Assembly: GCA_018223385.1 (NCBI GenBank)
Contig: JAGTTR010000024.1
Span: 1-52,820, forward strand
Length of the DNA stretch: 52,820 nucleotides
DNA from: Oscillospiraceae bacterium Marseille-Q3528
GTDB lineage: Bacteria > Bacillota > Clostridia > Lachnospirales > Lachnospiraceae
Direction of reading: 5' to 3'
Positions 37,847 to 46,994 of this stretch are shown here, piece by piece. The first letter of the stretch is position 1, and every line of letters starts with the position of its first letter. The notes under the pieces are model-generated. The model was not told the origin of the DNA. It saw only the letters and a list, made by a program, of their open reading frames with translations, and ran no database searches. The position numbers and the translations under genes are program-made.

Positions 37847-37929
37847 TGTTCATAAAACCGTCTGCCCACCTTTCATTTTCCCCGGCTACCCTGCCGCTGT
37901 GCATCTCCCGGTCCCATCATCGTCATAGC

Positions 37930-37956
37930 ACTCCCGCCCCTGACCGGGGCGGGAGT
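37930..37956 (-). other. Strong hairpin between two lipoprotein genes
   Basis: ACTCCCGCCCC and GGGGCGGGAGT form an 11-bp perfect stem with a 5-base loop. There is no T-run on either side, so it is not a standard terminator. In the 158-bp gap it could set relative expression of the two halves of the array by RNA processing or stability. Confidence 0.5.
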
Positions 37957-38004
37957 CGGTCACATATGATCGTCACCTGTTTTCTTTCCTGCAAAAGACC
38001 TGCG

Positions 38005-39846
38005 CTACTGGAATTTCATGTTGGTAAGAATGATGTCCGGCATCGTGCCCTCGACACAGTCCATATCCCGCAGACCGATGGAAAAGGCACGGGTGTCGTC
38101 AATCTGTGCGATATACTGGATCCATTCATAACCGATGTACTTATAGGTGCGGCCATGGAAGGTGATGCCGCCGATGACGCGGTCTTCAATATCCTGATAG
38201 TTTTCGAATTTTTCCTTGTAATAATCGAAATCCTCCACCTTTTCCCTGACCTCAAACTGGATGGCGCCCGCGCCGAATGCGGTGGGATCATCGTTTTCCA
38301 CCAGACATCGACCACTCTCGTCAAAGGACCAGCCACTTTCCGGAATGGTTGTCTTGACCGTTACATTGATCTCATCGTGGGCAAACATGGCGATCTTTGC
38401 AGAGAAGTCCTTCATTACAGCGTTTGCGGAGGCGGCCTTATTTGCTTCGGCAGCTTCGGCCTTTACGATGTCAAGATACTTCTCAATGGCTTCCTTGCTT
38501 GAAAAGCCGCTGGTGTTGTAGGCGCTCACTTCATAAACGCCCGTCTCCTCCTCCTTGAAATTGACATAAATAAAATGTGAGTCATTGTCCGCAGAGATCC
38601 ACTTATAGTACCGGTAGTTCGCCTTCATATGGTCGCTGTACTCTTCCTTTTCAAACAAACCTTCCACGCCGAAGTAAGCAACAAGCTCCTCGTAGGTAGT
38701 GTCAAAAATATTTTTGTTGACCTCGTTCATCCAGACATAGCCCTTTTGCACCTGCTCTTCCGTCACGATGCCGTCCCCTCCGGCCATATCCGTGCCCGGA
38801 TTCGACGCGGGTGCATCTGCATTGATGCTGTCCGGCATAGACTTGCCCGCCTCGATCATTGGCAGGTACCAGTCCGTGTAAGAATAGGGAAGGGAATCTT
38901 CTCCCGCATCATCCCAGTAAAGTCCCCACGGACGCAGATAAATCTCATAGTAATACTCGTCGTCACCATCTTCATACCAGCCGTCAATACAGATCATATT
39001 ATCCCGTTCCATCAGACCGGGGTCAACAATCCAGTCTGCATGTTCCAGTGCAACATTGGTAAACCAGCCTCCCTCGGACATCATCGTGCCGTGCTCGCCG
39101 GTTCCGGACGTATTCAGGCTGACCTGCGCCGAAGCCATGGGTTCTGCCTTTGTGTAGCTCTCGTCCCACAGCGTAACGGTACCCGTAGAATCTGCACCAA
39201 TGTCGATCACGCCGCAGACGTCCCACCACTGTCCTTCCATGCTCTCATAATAACCGGAGCAGCCGGTCATCTGCCACCAGCCGTACCAATCGCCGTTCCA
39301 CCAGTCAAGCAGTGTCTCCTCATCCCCATCAGATGACGCAGCTTTCGATCCGATATTGGTGGCTGTTTCCCGGCTAAGTGTGGACGGATCGATGGTGATG
39401 CTGCCGTTTTTGCTGCCGAGCAGCTCCTCGAAGGTCACCTTGATCTCACTGGTCGTGTCCTTCAGCACGAAAGCCGTCTTCACCTCCAGAGTTGCACCCG
39501 GAGCAATTTCCTTGAACTGGTCGTCTATCACCGTAGTAAAGGCATCGTAGTCGGTAACGATAGACGCAATGTCCAGTTCAACACCATTCTGCATGGCCGT
39601 TTCATCAACGCTCCACAGATAAGAGGCATTTTCCTTGCTGTTGTTTGTAAAGTCCAGCGTCAGAACGACTGCATCGTTTTGGTCTGAATCCTCCACAATA
39701 CATGCACTCTTATAAAGCAGTTCATAATCGCCGATCTTGATCAGGTTCGAGTCTCCCGGCGACTTGTTTTTGCCGCAGGCGGCAAGGCTGAACAGCAGCA
39801 GTGCCGCAAGAAGCAAACATAAAAGTTTCTTCTTTGTTTGTCTCAT
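38005..39846 (-). CDS. Large lipoprotein with DUF5067/DUF4352-like N-terminal domain
   Basis: The 613 residues start with a lipobox FSLAACGK. Residues ~35-160 look like an Ig-like DUF5067/DUF4352 domain (VVLTLDFTNNSKENASY, GATLEVKTAFVLKD). The middle holds Trp- and Gly-rich segments (DWWNGDWYGWWQMTG), a shape seen in several neighbours. A linker leads to a helical part and a C-terminal alpha/beta domain with GITFHGRTYKYIGY. Function is unknown. It may be a scaffold or sensor on the outer face of the membrane. Confidence 0.65.
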   Translation of the reverse strand: MRQTKKKLLCLLLAALLLFSLAACGKNKSPGDSNLIKIGDYELLYKSACIVEDSDQNDAVVLTLDFTNNSKENASYLWSVDETAMQNGVELDIASIVTDYDAFTTVIDDQFKEIAPGATLEVKTAFVLKDTTSEIKVTFEELLGSKNGSITIDPSTLSRETATNIGSKAASSDGDEETLLDWWNGDWYGWWQMTGCSGYYESMEGQWWDVCGVIDIGADSTGTVTLWDESYTKAEPMASAQVSLNTSGTGEHGTMMSEGGWFTNVALEHADWIVDPGLMERDNMICIDGWYEDGDDEYYYEIYLRPWGLYWDDAGEDSLPYSYTDWYLPMIEAGKSMPDSINADAPASNPGTDMAGGDGIVTEEQVQKGYVWMNEVNKNIFDTTYEELVAYFGVEGLFEKEEYSDHMKANYRYYKWISADNDSHFIYVNFKEEETGVYEVSAYNTSGFSSKEAIEKYLDIVKAEAAEANKAASANAVMKDFSAKIAMFAHDEINVTVKTTIPESGWSFDESGRCLVENDDPTAFGAGAIQFEVREKVEDFDYYKEKFENYQDIEDRVIGGITFHGRTYKYIGYEWIQYIAQIDDTRAFSIGLRDMDCVEGTMPDIILTNMKFQ

Positions 39847-39874
39847 AATTCCCTCCCAAATTTACAGAAAATCA

Positions 39875-40216
39875 CTATTTTTTCTCAAAGGTTCCACTGA
39901 TGCCGTAGCCGGAATTTTCGCTCATGGTGAGATTACTGCCATCCACAGAAAACGTGTAAACAGACGGATCGCTCCAGCTTTCCAGCGTTACCGTAAGCTG
40001 GTCATCCTCAATGCTATAGGTGCCGTCTTGTTTCATGTAAGCATTCTCCATGGTGCATTTGCCTTTCCCGTCAAACATCCATGTGATAACGCCGTCATCC
40101 CCCAGGTCAGCTGACCAGGTACCTGCAAGGGCATCCTTGTTGCCTCCACAGGCCGTCAGACTCAGAACCATCATGAGTGCCAAAAGAAGTGCCATCATCT
40201 TTTTTGATATTTTCAT
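39875..40216 (-). CDS. Small lipoprotein, lipocalin-like (DUF5640-like)
   Basis: The ATG at 40216 is chosen for its spacing to GGAGGAGG. The 113-residue product has a lipobox LSLTACGG and an 80-residue beta-rich body: LAGTWSADLG, GKGKCTMENAY, GTYSIEDDQLTVTLE, SVDGSNLTM. This opening (LxGTW) and the repeating strand pattern match small DUF5640-type lipoproteins. It lies 28 bp before the large lipoprotein gene. Confidence 0.68.
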   Translation of the reverse strand: MKISKKMMALLLALMMVLSLTACGGNKDALAGTWSADLGDDGVITWMFDGKGKCTMENAYMKQDGTYSIEDDQLTVTLESWSDPSVYTFSVDGSNLTMSENSGYGISGTFEKK

Positions 40217-40248
40217 TGTCATCCTCCTCCTTTGTGTTTTGTACTGTC

Positions 40249-41118
40249 TTATCCATTGACAGCGCCGCCGCAAAATTCACAGCAGCCGCTGGCATCTGGT
40301 GTGGTGGTAGCTCCGCAGAACGGACAGGTTACCGCTGTTTTCGGAGCTGCGGCTGCGGCAGCTTCATTTCTTACCTGTTCCCGAACCCGGAGCAATGCAT
40401 CCCGGATCTCCTGCCCCATCTCCTCATACTGCCGGTACTCCACGCTGGCGCGTACTTCTTCTGCGTTGGAAACAGGTACACCGCCTCTCATACCGCCACC
40501 CACAGGTGCTCTGCCGGCCATACCGGGCCGGGTGCCGCCGCGCATCGGGCGAACAGCATCCGGTCCGTCCAGCAGTGTCTCTGCATCATTGTCCACCGCG
40601 GAATCGTTCAGCTGAAAGCGGATTTCATTAAAGTAAGGATTGTTGACATTGATCACGATATAGAAATTATAGGAATACGCATACCGACAGGGCGTAAAGC
40701 TTTGCCGTTTCCCTTCCGCGTCTCTATACTCAATCTCGGTTTTTCTCTCGTCGATATCCAGCTTACATCCTGTCACATCAGAAAAGGCCAGTACATCCGG
40801 ATTGGCATCCGCCAGATTTCGGCTTGCAGTGACCATAAACAGCCCTGCGTCCTCATCCAGGAGCACTTTGGTGTCCTCTCCCAGCGTGCGGGTAATATGA
40901 AAAGCGGCAACCTTTTCCTTATTCGCTTCCCGATAAGCCAGCTGCTCTTTGATTTCCTCCACGGTACTCTGCCTCCGGTCATTAAACCAGGGGGAGAGCT
41001 TTGCCGCACAGTTCTTGCAGCAGTTCCCGTCCTCCAGCTTTCGGTTGCCCAACAGCCCGATCTCGCCGCCGCAGATGGCGCATTCCTTTTTCTCAAACAA
41101 TTTTCCGAACAATGCCAT
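40249..41118 (-). CDS. DUF4428 zinc-binding protein with a second zinc ribbon
   Basis: From the ATG at 41118 the 289 residues begin MALFGKLFEKKECAICGGEI with a treble-clef DUF4428 finger (CAIC ... CKNC). A PH-like middle domain of about 130 residues follows (LLDEDAGLFMVTASRNL, VLAFSDVTGCKLDIDERKT), then a Gly/Arg-rich linker and a C-terminal zinc ribbon CPFCGAT ... CEFCGGAV. It is predicted cytoplasmic. Such proteins often accompany SPFH proteins in Firmicutes; the role is unknown. Confidence 0.72.
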   Translation of the reverse strand: MALFGKLFEKKECAICGGEIGLLGNRKLEDGNCCKNCAAKLSPWFNDRRQSTVEEIKEQLAYREANKEKVAAFHITRTLGEDTKVLLDEDAGLFMVTASRNLADANPDVLAFSDVTGCKLDIDERKTEIEYRDAEGKRQSFTPCRYAYSYNFYIVINVNNPYFNEIRFQLNDSAVDNDAETLLDGPDAVRPMRGGTRPGMAGRAPVGGGMRGGVPVSNAEEVRASVEYRQYEEMGQEIRDALLRVREQVRNEAAAAAAPKTAVTCPFCGATTTPDASGCCEFCGGAVNG

Positions 41119-41173
41119 AATCAATTTACCTCCTATTTATGAAACGGTGTAAGTCACCTTTTCTTTCTGATGA

Positions 41174-41581
41174 TCACACCTGTGCGTCATTTTTCATCTG
41201 AACAGCACCATAGATGTACAGGCCGGGCACAAGCAGGTTCAGGATCAGGCTGGTGATATTAAACTTTCCTCCGCCGGCAACGCCGATGATCATCGAAATG
41301 ATACTTAAGACAGCAATGATCACGCCCCACTTGATACAGGATGCCGCTTTGTGCGACGCATTACAGGCTCCGACACCCTTGATGCCTGCGATAAACTCGA
41401 TGACAGATGCCAGTGTCAAAATCAGGGCGCTGGCATAGAGCAGGCCGGTACCTTCTGTGCTCTCCATGAATGCCGCCAGGGCGCTGATGCCAAGAATGGC
41501 AATGACACCCGCAATGGCACCGATGACACCACAGATAATCATGAGAATAGAAGTAACCTTCAAAAATTTTTGACCTTTCAT
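41174..41581 (-). CDS. Small four-helix membrane protein
   Basis: The 135 residues have four hydrophobic segments (ILMIICGVIGAIAGVIAI, LYASALILTLASVIEFIAGI, WGVIIAVLSIISMIIGVAG and LILNLLVPGLYIYGAV) with very short loops. The family is not identified. It lies between the SPFH and DUF4428 genes in the same direction and could be a membrane anchor for one of them. Confidence 0.65.
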   Translation of the reverse strand: MKGQKFLKVTSILMIICGVIGAIAGVIAILGISALAAFMESTEGTGLLYASALILTLASVIEFIAGIKGVGACNASHKAASCIKWGVIIAVLSIISMIIGVAGGGKFNITSLILNLLVPGLYIYGAVQMKNDAQV

Positions 41582-41677
41582 ATGTAATATCCTCCTATCT
41601 TATGTTTGTGTTTGTTTGGTTGATCGTTTCAGGTGTTATGTCTGTTCGTCCGGCAGCCGCAGGCGCCCTATGCTTTT

Positions 41678-43090
41678 TTATTGGATGTCACCGTCGTCAA
41701 ACGGATCTCCGCACTCCGGACAGAACTTGGGCGGATGGGTGGGATCGTCCGGCTCCCAGCCGCACTTGTCACACTTGTACTGGGGTACCCCGGCCGGCTT
41801 GGGCTTGCCGCATTCGACACAGAACTTTCCTTTATTCAACGTTCCGCAGGAGCAGGTCCATCCCATGCTGTCCACAGGTCTGGGACTCCCGCACTCCGGA
41901 CAGAATTTCCCTGTTGCTATAGCCCCACAGGAGCACTTCCATCCTCCCCCTGCCGGATCAGGCTGCTGCGGCGGCGTCTGCTGCTGTGGCGGCATCTGCT
42001 GCTGCGGTGCCTGCTGCTGTGGCGGCATCTGTTGCTGCGGTGCCTGCTGCTGTGGCGGCATCTGTTGCTGCGGTGCCTGCTGCTGACCCATCTGGAAAAG
42101 ACTTTGCGCATTCATACCGCCGACCTGACCGGCCATCCCCATGCCCATGAAGGCCATTGCGGGACCGGCATTGGCATTCGCAGCTGCCGCCTGCATGGCA
42201 CCGGCCTGGGCCCCGACAAGATGGGCTGCCGCACGTGTGGGATCCATGAAAGCCACATTGCGCTGCAGTTCCTTGATCATCTTTTCGTCTTCCTCGTTGG
42301 CCTTGACGCTGGAAACGCCGAAGGAGACGATTTCAAGTCCCCGCAGATCCCGCCACTTTGCAGACAGCTCCTGGTTCAGTGCTTCTGCCAGCTCCGTGGT
42401 ATGGCCGGGCAGAGCAGAGTAGCGGATACCCATCTCACTGATCCTGGCAAAAGCGGGCTGAAGTGCCGTCAACAGTTCGGTTTTCAGCTGACTGTCAATG
42501 GTTCCGCGGTCAAAATCCGCTTCCACATTGCCGCAGACGTTGGTGTAGAACAGCAGCGGATTTGCCACCCGGTAAGAATACTCCCCAAAGCAGCGAATGG
42601 CGATATCAATGTCGATTCCCGCCCGCTGGTCCACGACCCGGAAGGGTACAGGCGAGGGTGTCCCATACTTATTCCCTATGATCTCCTTGATGTTAAAGTA
42701 ATACACTCTTTGATCCTTGGGCGCCTCACCGCCAAAGGTAAAGCGCTTGCCAATGTTCTGGAATACCTGATCGATACTCTCACCCAGATCACCCGAGAAA
42801 ATACTGGGTTCCGTAGAGGTGTCATAAGTAAATTCGCCCGGTTCGGCGCACACCTCCACTACCTTGCCCTGCTCTACGATCATCATGCACTGGCCGTCGG
42901 CCACAGCGATCACAGAACCGTTGGTGATAATATTCTCGCTGCCCTTGGTATTGGCGGATCGTTTGGATGTTCGTTTCTGTCCCTTAACTGCCAGCACATT
43001 GGCTGGAATTGCCTCACAGTAAAAATACTCTTTCCACTGATCAGCCAGCACACCGCCGGCAGAGCCTAATGCCGCTTTTATAAGTCCCAT
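41678..43090 (-). CDS. SPFH-domain protein with zinc ribbons (YdjI-like)
   Basis: The 470-residue protein is read from the ATG at 43090 (AAGGAAGGA upstream). The N-terminal ~300 residues form the SPFH/virion-core-like domain of YdjI: EYFYCEAIPANVLAVKGQ, RVYYFNIKEIIGNKYGTP, VDQRAGIDIDIAIRCFGEYSYRV in pieces, and LRGLEIVSFGVSSVKANEED. An Ala/Gly/Met-rich stretch is followed by three 11-residue Gln/Pro repeats (QQQAPQQQMPP), then three zinc-ribbon-like CxC/CPECG modules. In B. subtilis YdjI localises to the membrane through YdjG and YdjH, whose counterparts are encoded downstream here. Scaffold function is inferred. Confidence 0.82.
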   Translation of the reverse strand: MGLIKAALGSAGGVLADQWKEYFYCEAIPANVLAVKGQKRTSKRSANTKGSENIITNGSVIAVADGQCMMIVEQGKVVEVCAEPGEFTYDTSTEPSIFSGDLGESIDQVFQNIGKRFTFGGEAPKDQRVYYFNIKEIIGNKYGTPSPVPFRVVDQRAGIDIDIAIRCFGEYSYRVANPLLFYTNVCGNVEADFDRGTIDSQLKTELLTALQPAFARISEMGIRYSALPGHTTELAEALNQELSAKWRDLRGLEIVSFGVSSVKANEEDEKMIKELQRNVAFMDPTRAAAHLVGAQAGAMQAAAANANAGPAMAFMGMGMAGQVGGMNAQSLFQMGQQQAPQQQMPPQQQAPQQQMPPQQQAPQQQMPPQQQTPPQQPDPAGGGWKCSCGAIATGKFCPECGSPRPVDSMGWTCSCGTLNKGKFCVECGKPKPAGVPQYKCDKCGWEPDDPTHPPKFCPECGDPFDDGDIQ

Positions 43091-43152
43091 CGTTGCATCC
43101 TTCCTTTCATGTTTCATCTTGCTTCATTGACGTTTAAAATGCTTTCATTTTT

Positions 43153-43434
43153 TCATTTGCGCTTTGCTGTGAGCATTGTCCCGCACTGGGGGCAGAAAAT
43201 TGCGTTGTCAGAAAGTACGGTTTCACATACCGGACAGCGACGGTGCAAATTAAGGTATACCTGGTAAAGCGTTTTCCTGGGAAGTCGGCTGCCGCATTCT
43301 CCACAGATTTGCTTCTCCGCAGGGACGGTCGCACCACAATTGGCACAGACTTTCAGCTGCTTCATCGTTTCCGGGCCAAATCCGTATTGCTTCATGCTCT
43401 CCATGCGGATCTGTTCCATTTGCTGCCTTGTCAT
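43153..43434 (-). CDS. Small double zinc-ribbon protein
   Basis: About 93 residues. The ATG at 43434 or the one at 43446 may be used; both overlap the end of the upstream zinc-ribbon gene (TGA inside ATGGGTCATGAGATG). The N-terminus is helical with MEQIRMESMKQYGFGPETM. Two ribbons follow: CANCGATVPAEKQICGECG and CPVCETVLSDNAIFCPQCG. No membrane segment is present. It could be an adaptor for the SPFH protein encoded next. Confidence 0.65.
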   Translation of the reverse strand: MTRQQMEQIRMESMKQYGFGPETMKQLKVCANCGATVPAEKQICGECGSRLPRKTLYQVYLNLHRRCPVCETVLSDNAIFCPQCGTMLTAKRK

Positions 43435-43435
43435 C

Positions 43436-43801
43436 TCATGACCCATCTCCTCCGTATTGAAGCCGTTTGCCGCAGCGCGGACAAAATATTCCTGCGGAAG
43501 TAATCTCTTTGCCGCAGTAGGCGCAGTAACGAGGAAAATTTTCCCACGGCGCACATTCCACACATTCCGCTACATCTGCGTTATACATGGCATTTGATAC
43601 CCATTTTCCGCACTTGTGGCATCGGTTAAAATATTTCCTTGCATCCTCCCAGGCAATTTCCACTTCCTGCTCCTGTGTTTCTGCGCGGACAGGCCCGGAC
43701 GTATACAACAATGCACCTGCTATGTCACAAAAAAAACTGTACCGATTGCCCCCTGCATCAGCGATCACCCGATAGTGTGCTGTTTTATGAGCAAGCGCCA
43801 T
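43436..43801 (-). CDS. Zinc-ribbon protein, first gene of the envelope array
   Basis: The ATG at 43801 has AAGGAGGG before it. The 121 residues hold an N-terminal alpha/beta part (HYRVIADAGGNRYSFFCDIA) and then Cys pairs CHKCGKWV, CVEC, CAYCGKE and CPRCGKRL, making two zinc-binding modules. Its family is not recognised. The next gene overlaps its stop. The gene is divergent from the sensor gene at 44038, with 236 bp between them that hold small GGGT/ACCC hairpins but no clear promoter boxes. Confidence 0.65.
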   Translation of the reverse strand: MALAHKTAHYRVIADAGGNRYSFFCDIAGALLYTSGPVRAETQEQEVEIAWEDARKYFNRCHKCGKWVSNAMYNADVAECVECAPWENFPRYCAYCGKEITSAGIFCPRCGKRLQYGGDGS

Positions 43802-44037
43802 CAAATCCCTCCTTTCTTTTCTGCCTCTCGATAAAGTCATGATTGTATGGTATAATATCTGAAATAGATTTAATCTGTACTCACAATTTAAGCAATTTTC
43901 GCACTTTTGTCCCCACCCCAAACCCTCAAAAGGGTAGGATGAAATAAAAAAAACGGGCAGGATGAGTAAAAAATCCCGATCCCGTCCAAAACCCGGTCCG
44001 AAAATGCTGCAAATGAGATACAAAGGAAGATACCGTG

Positions 44038-45705
44038 ATGAGATTTATATTTCGCAAGGAAGGTTCCTGCATGACGAAGCAGAACCAAAAAGCAGGCGCA
44101 TTGTCAGCCACGCTGGTCATCTGTGCCATCCTCGCCCGCATTCTTGGAAAATTTAATGTTCTTCTTGTCCCGCTGGCCCTGGTCCGCACGATGATCTATA
44201 TCGGCCTGTATATTGGCTGGGGGCTCTCCGTCAGCCACCGCATTTTGCAGACACAAGTGCGCCGCTATATGATTGGCGTTTCATTTCTGACCGTTTTCTG
44301 GTTTGTTGTACGGTCAGTTAAATATTTTTTTGTGACGGATCCTGTTGTGATCCGGTATCTATGGTACTGGTACTATTGCCCGATGCTGCTCATCCCTTTG
44401 CTTTCCGTGTTTGTTGCCATGTCGCTGGGCAAGCCGGAAAACTACCGCTTACCGAAATGGGCGAGGCTGTTATATGTTCCCACCCTGTTTTTTCTGCTGT
44501 TGGTGCTGACAAACGATCTCCATCAGCTCGTTTTTTCCTTCCCGGCCGGATCTGTCTGGAGCGATGCAGATAACGGATATGCATACGGATATTATCTTGT
44601 CATGGGATGGATCATTGCCTGTGCGCTGACTGCATTTATGATCATGCTTATCAAATGCCGGGGGGCTCAAAGGAGAAAATACTTACCGGCACTTCTGCTG
44701 TCCTGCTCTATCATATACGCCTTTATCTATGCCAGCGGCGCCAGATGGATGCAGGTGATAGGAGGGGATCTTACAGCGGCGCAATGCCTGATGTTTATTG
44801 CCATATTGGAAAGCTGTATCCAGTGCGGATTGATCCAGACCAATACCGGCTATGACGAGATATTTAAGGCAGGAACCTTCCGCGCCCAGATCACTGACCA
44901 TGACCATAAGGTCTGTTATGCCTCCGCAGATCCGCCCGTGCTTTCTGCGCAGGTTATGTGTGCGGCAGACAGAGGCCCTTTCAGCCTTGACAAACATACC
45001 CTGCTGAAAAGCTGCCCCATCAAAGGCGGTCATGTGTATTGGCAGGAAGATATCACGGAAATCACTGCCCTGCTTGAAAAGCTGGAAGAAAACAGGGAAG
45101 CCATTGCAGAAAGCAACCACCTGGCACAGGAAAATTATCGTGTCAGGCTGGAGATCCACACCCTGCGGGAAAAAAACCGTCTCTATGATCTTTTGCAGAA
45201 AGAAACCGCCCGTCAGATCCGTTTACTGAATGACCTGTTTTCCCGGTATAACGAAGAAGAACATCCAAAAGAGCGCCGCCGTCTGCTTGCAAAGATTACC
45301 GTGATCGGCGCCTACATCAAACGCAAAGGCAATCTGCTCTTTATCCGAGAAAAAACAGAAACCACCGACACCACAGAGCTGGCCCTGTGCATAGAGGAAT
45401 CCTTTGCCAATCTGAAACTGACGGGGGCAGAATGCGAAGCGGACATACCCGGGGGCAGTAAAATCTCTACCCGGGATGCGATCCTGATCTATGACTTTTT
45501 GGAGGAAGTGATGGAGACCGCCATAGATGATCTGCGTTTTGTCTGGCTGAAAGCGCGTATTCTTACAGATTCCATCATTCTCCGCCTGGAGGTGGAGTGT
45601 GAAAGCTCCCTTGCAGATTTTCAGAATATCTGTGAAAGCTGCTCATTTGAAGATGGCGTATGGTGCCTGATTCTCCGCATCAGAAAGGCAGGTGGACAAA
45701 CATGA
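44038..45705 (+). CDS. 7TM sensor protein with degenerate kinase-like C-terminus
   Basis: Starting at the ATG at 44038 (AAGGAAG 8 bases before), the 555 residues have about seven transmembrane helices in the first ~250, resembling the histidine-kinase N-terminal 7TM domain. A PAS-like part follows (FKAGTFRAQITDHDHKVCYA), then a long coiled coil rich in Glu and Lys, then a C-terminal domain of ATPase-like size. I see no phospho-acceptor His box and no N, G1 or G2 box, so it is probably not an active kinase. Its stop overlaps the ATG of the real kinase gene (ATGA), so it may be that kinase's sensor partner. Confidence 0.72.
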   Translation: MRFIFRKEGSCMTKQNQKAGALSATLVICAILARILGKFNVLLVPLALVRTMIYIGLYIGWGLSVSHRILQTQVRRYMIGVSFLTVFWFVVRSVKYFFVTDPVVIRYLWYWYYCPMLLIPLLSVFVAMSLGKPENYRLPKWARLLYVPTLFFLLLVLTNDLHQLVFSFPAGSVWSDADNGYAYGYYLVMGWIIACALTAFMIMLIKCRGAQRRKYLPALLLSCSIIYAFIYASGARWMQVIGGDLTAAQCLMFIAILESCIQCGLIQTNTGYDEIFKAGTFRAQITDHDHKVCYASADPPVLSAQVMCAADRGPFSLDKHTLLKSCPIKGGHVYWQEDITEITALLEKLEENREAIAESNHLAQENYRVRLEIHTLREKNRLYDLLQKETARQIRLLNDLFSRYNEEEHPKERRRLLAKITVIGAYIKRKGNLLFIREKTETTDTTELALCIEESFANLKLTGAECEADIPGGSKISTRDAILIYDFLEEVMETAIDDLRFVWLKARILTDSIILRLEVECESSLADFQNICESCSFEDGVWCLILRIRKAGGQT

Positions 45706-46994
45706 CCACATTTTATGCATCCGCCGAAACAGAACAGTCTGCATGGATGATCTGCCTGTTTTTTGCTTTGCTGTTAGACGTATTTCTTTTTCTTACATCC
45801 CTTGACCGGGGCGGGCGCAGATGGAGCAGGCTTTTCAATGTCGGGACTTTTATCGCTTTGCTGATCCTCCTGTGCACTGCCGGGGATGCCTTTCAAAAAA
45901 AGGCAGCCGGACTTCCTGCAGATCCCCTGCTGCCGTTTCCCATGTGGTTGCTGTGGTGCATCGCCGGCATGGCAGGCACTTTGCTTCTCGGTCAGGCCGT
46001 CATCTTCATCCGTCAAAAAGACCGGACACTCAGTCACAATTCCATAAAACAGGCCATGGATATGCTGCCCAGTGCCGTCTGCTATTTCACCCCTTCAGGT
46101 GCACTCAAACTGTGCAATCTGCAAATGCACCACCTGTTCCACATACTGGCGCACAGCGATCTCCAGCAGTTCCATGAATTGCAGCAGGCGCTTACTGCGT
46201 GTGACCGGGAAAGCAGTGTTGTCAGGCTTCCGGAGGAAGTGCCGTCCTATCTGTTCCCCGATGGCAAGGTCTGGCGTTACTCCCAGACAGAAATAACGGT
46301 GCCGGATGGTGCCGTTTACACAAAGGTAGTCTTTTCAGATGTGACTGAGCTTTACGAAAAGGGGCAAAAGCTCAGGGAACAGACTGCACAGCTGAAGAAA
46401 TTCTCCCGTGATTTAAAGGTTCTTTCGGACAATGTACTGACCCTTACAAAGGAGGCGGAAGTCTTGTCGGCAAAGACCAGGCTGCACGACCAGATGGGGG
46501 CGGGGATCATCGCTATGCGGCAGATTTTGCAGCAGGATCAGGTGTCCCGGGAAGCCGCAGACAGTCTTCTGTTGTTTCAGAAAGCGATCAGAGCCATTAA
46601 AAATGACGATGAATCCCCTCAGGAAGGCAGTATGCTTGCGGAATTTTTGCAGGATGCCGCGACCATCGGTGTAAAGGTAGAACTGACCGGTGAAATGCCA
46701 AAGCAGGGGGAAATATATCGCATATTTGTGATCGCCATGCGGGAGTGTCTGACCAACAGCGTCCGCCATGCGGACGCAACGTCCCTTTCCGTCACTGCCC
46801 GGCAGGATGGGCGCAACAGTTGCCTGTGTATCACAAATAACGGAATCTCCCCCAAAGGCCCCATTGTACCGAAAGGCGGATTGCGCAATCTCCACCGCCA
46901 TGTTTCGAATTCAGGCGGTACGATGGAGCTCCGGTGGACTCCGGCCTTTGCGCTGACGATCACCATACCCACAGAAAAGGAGGCGGCAGAATGA
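45702..46994 (+). CDS. Sensor histidine kinase
   Basis: The 430-residue protein starts by ATGA overlap with the 7TM gene. Three transmembrane helices lie in the first ~105 residues. A PAS-like domain follows (AMDMLPSAVCYFTPSGALKLCN to VVFSDVTELYEKG, given here as its ends), then a coiled coil. The phospho-acceptor motif RLHDQMG has His262. The HATPase N box is ECLTNSVRHADA with Asn352, and ITNNG and KGGLRNLHRHV form the G boxes. This is the HisKA_3/NarX-like type that pairs with NarL regulators, and such a regulator follows directly. Confidence 0.85.
   Translation: MTTFYASAETEQSAWMICLFFALLLDVFLFLTSLDRGGRRWSRLFNVGTFIALLILLCTAGDAFQKKAAGLPADPLLPFPMWLLWCIAGMAGTLLLGQAVIFIRQKDRTLSHNSIKQAMDMLPSAVCYFTPSGALKLCNLQMHHLFHILAHSDLQQFHELQQALTACDRESSVVRLPEEVPSYLFPDGKVWRYSQTEITVPDGAVYTKVVFSDVTELYEKGQKLREQTAQLKKFSRDLKVLSDNVLTLTKEAEVLSAKTRLHDQMGAGIIAMRQILQQDQVSREAADSLLLFQKAIRAIKNDDESPQEGSMLAEFLQDAATIGVKVELTGEMPKQGEIYRIFVIAMRECLTNSVRHADATSLSVTARQDGRNSCLCITNNGISPKGPIVPKGGLRNLHRHVSNSGGTMELRWTPAFALTITIPTEKEAAE

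Noticed and set aside
37930..37956. Hairpin as a Rho-independent terminator
   Set aside because: The stem is strong but neither strand has the following T-run.
41900..42090. Gln/Pro repeat region as a non-coding repeat array
   Set aside because: The repeats are in frame inside the SPFH protein and encode a regular linker.
43802..44037. Divergent promoters between the zinc-ribbon gene and the 7TM sensor gene
   Set aside because: TATTAT and TACAAT-like boxes occur but no -35 box at 16-18 bases could be matched; left unassigned.
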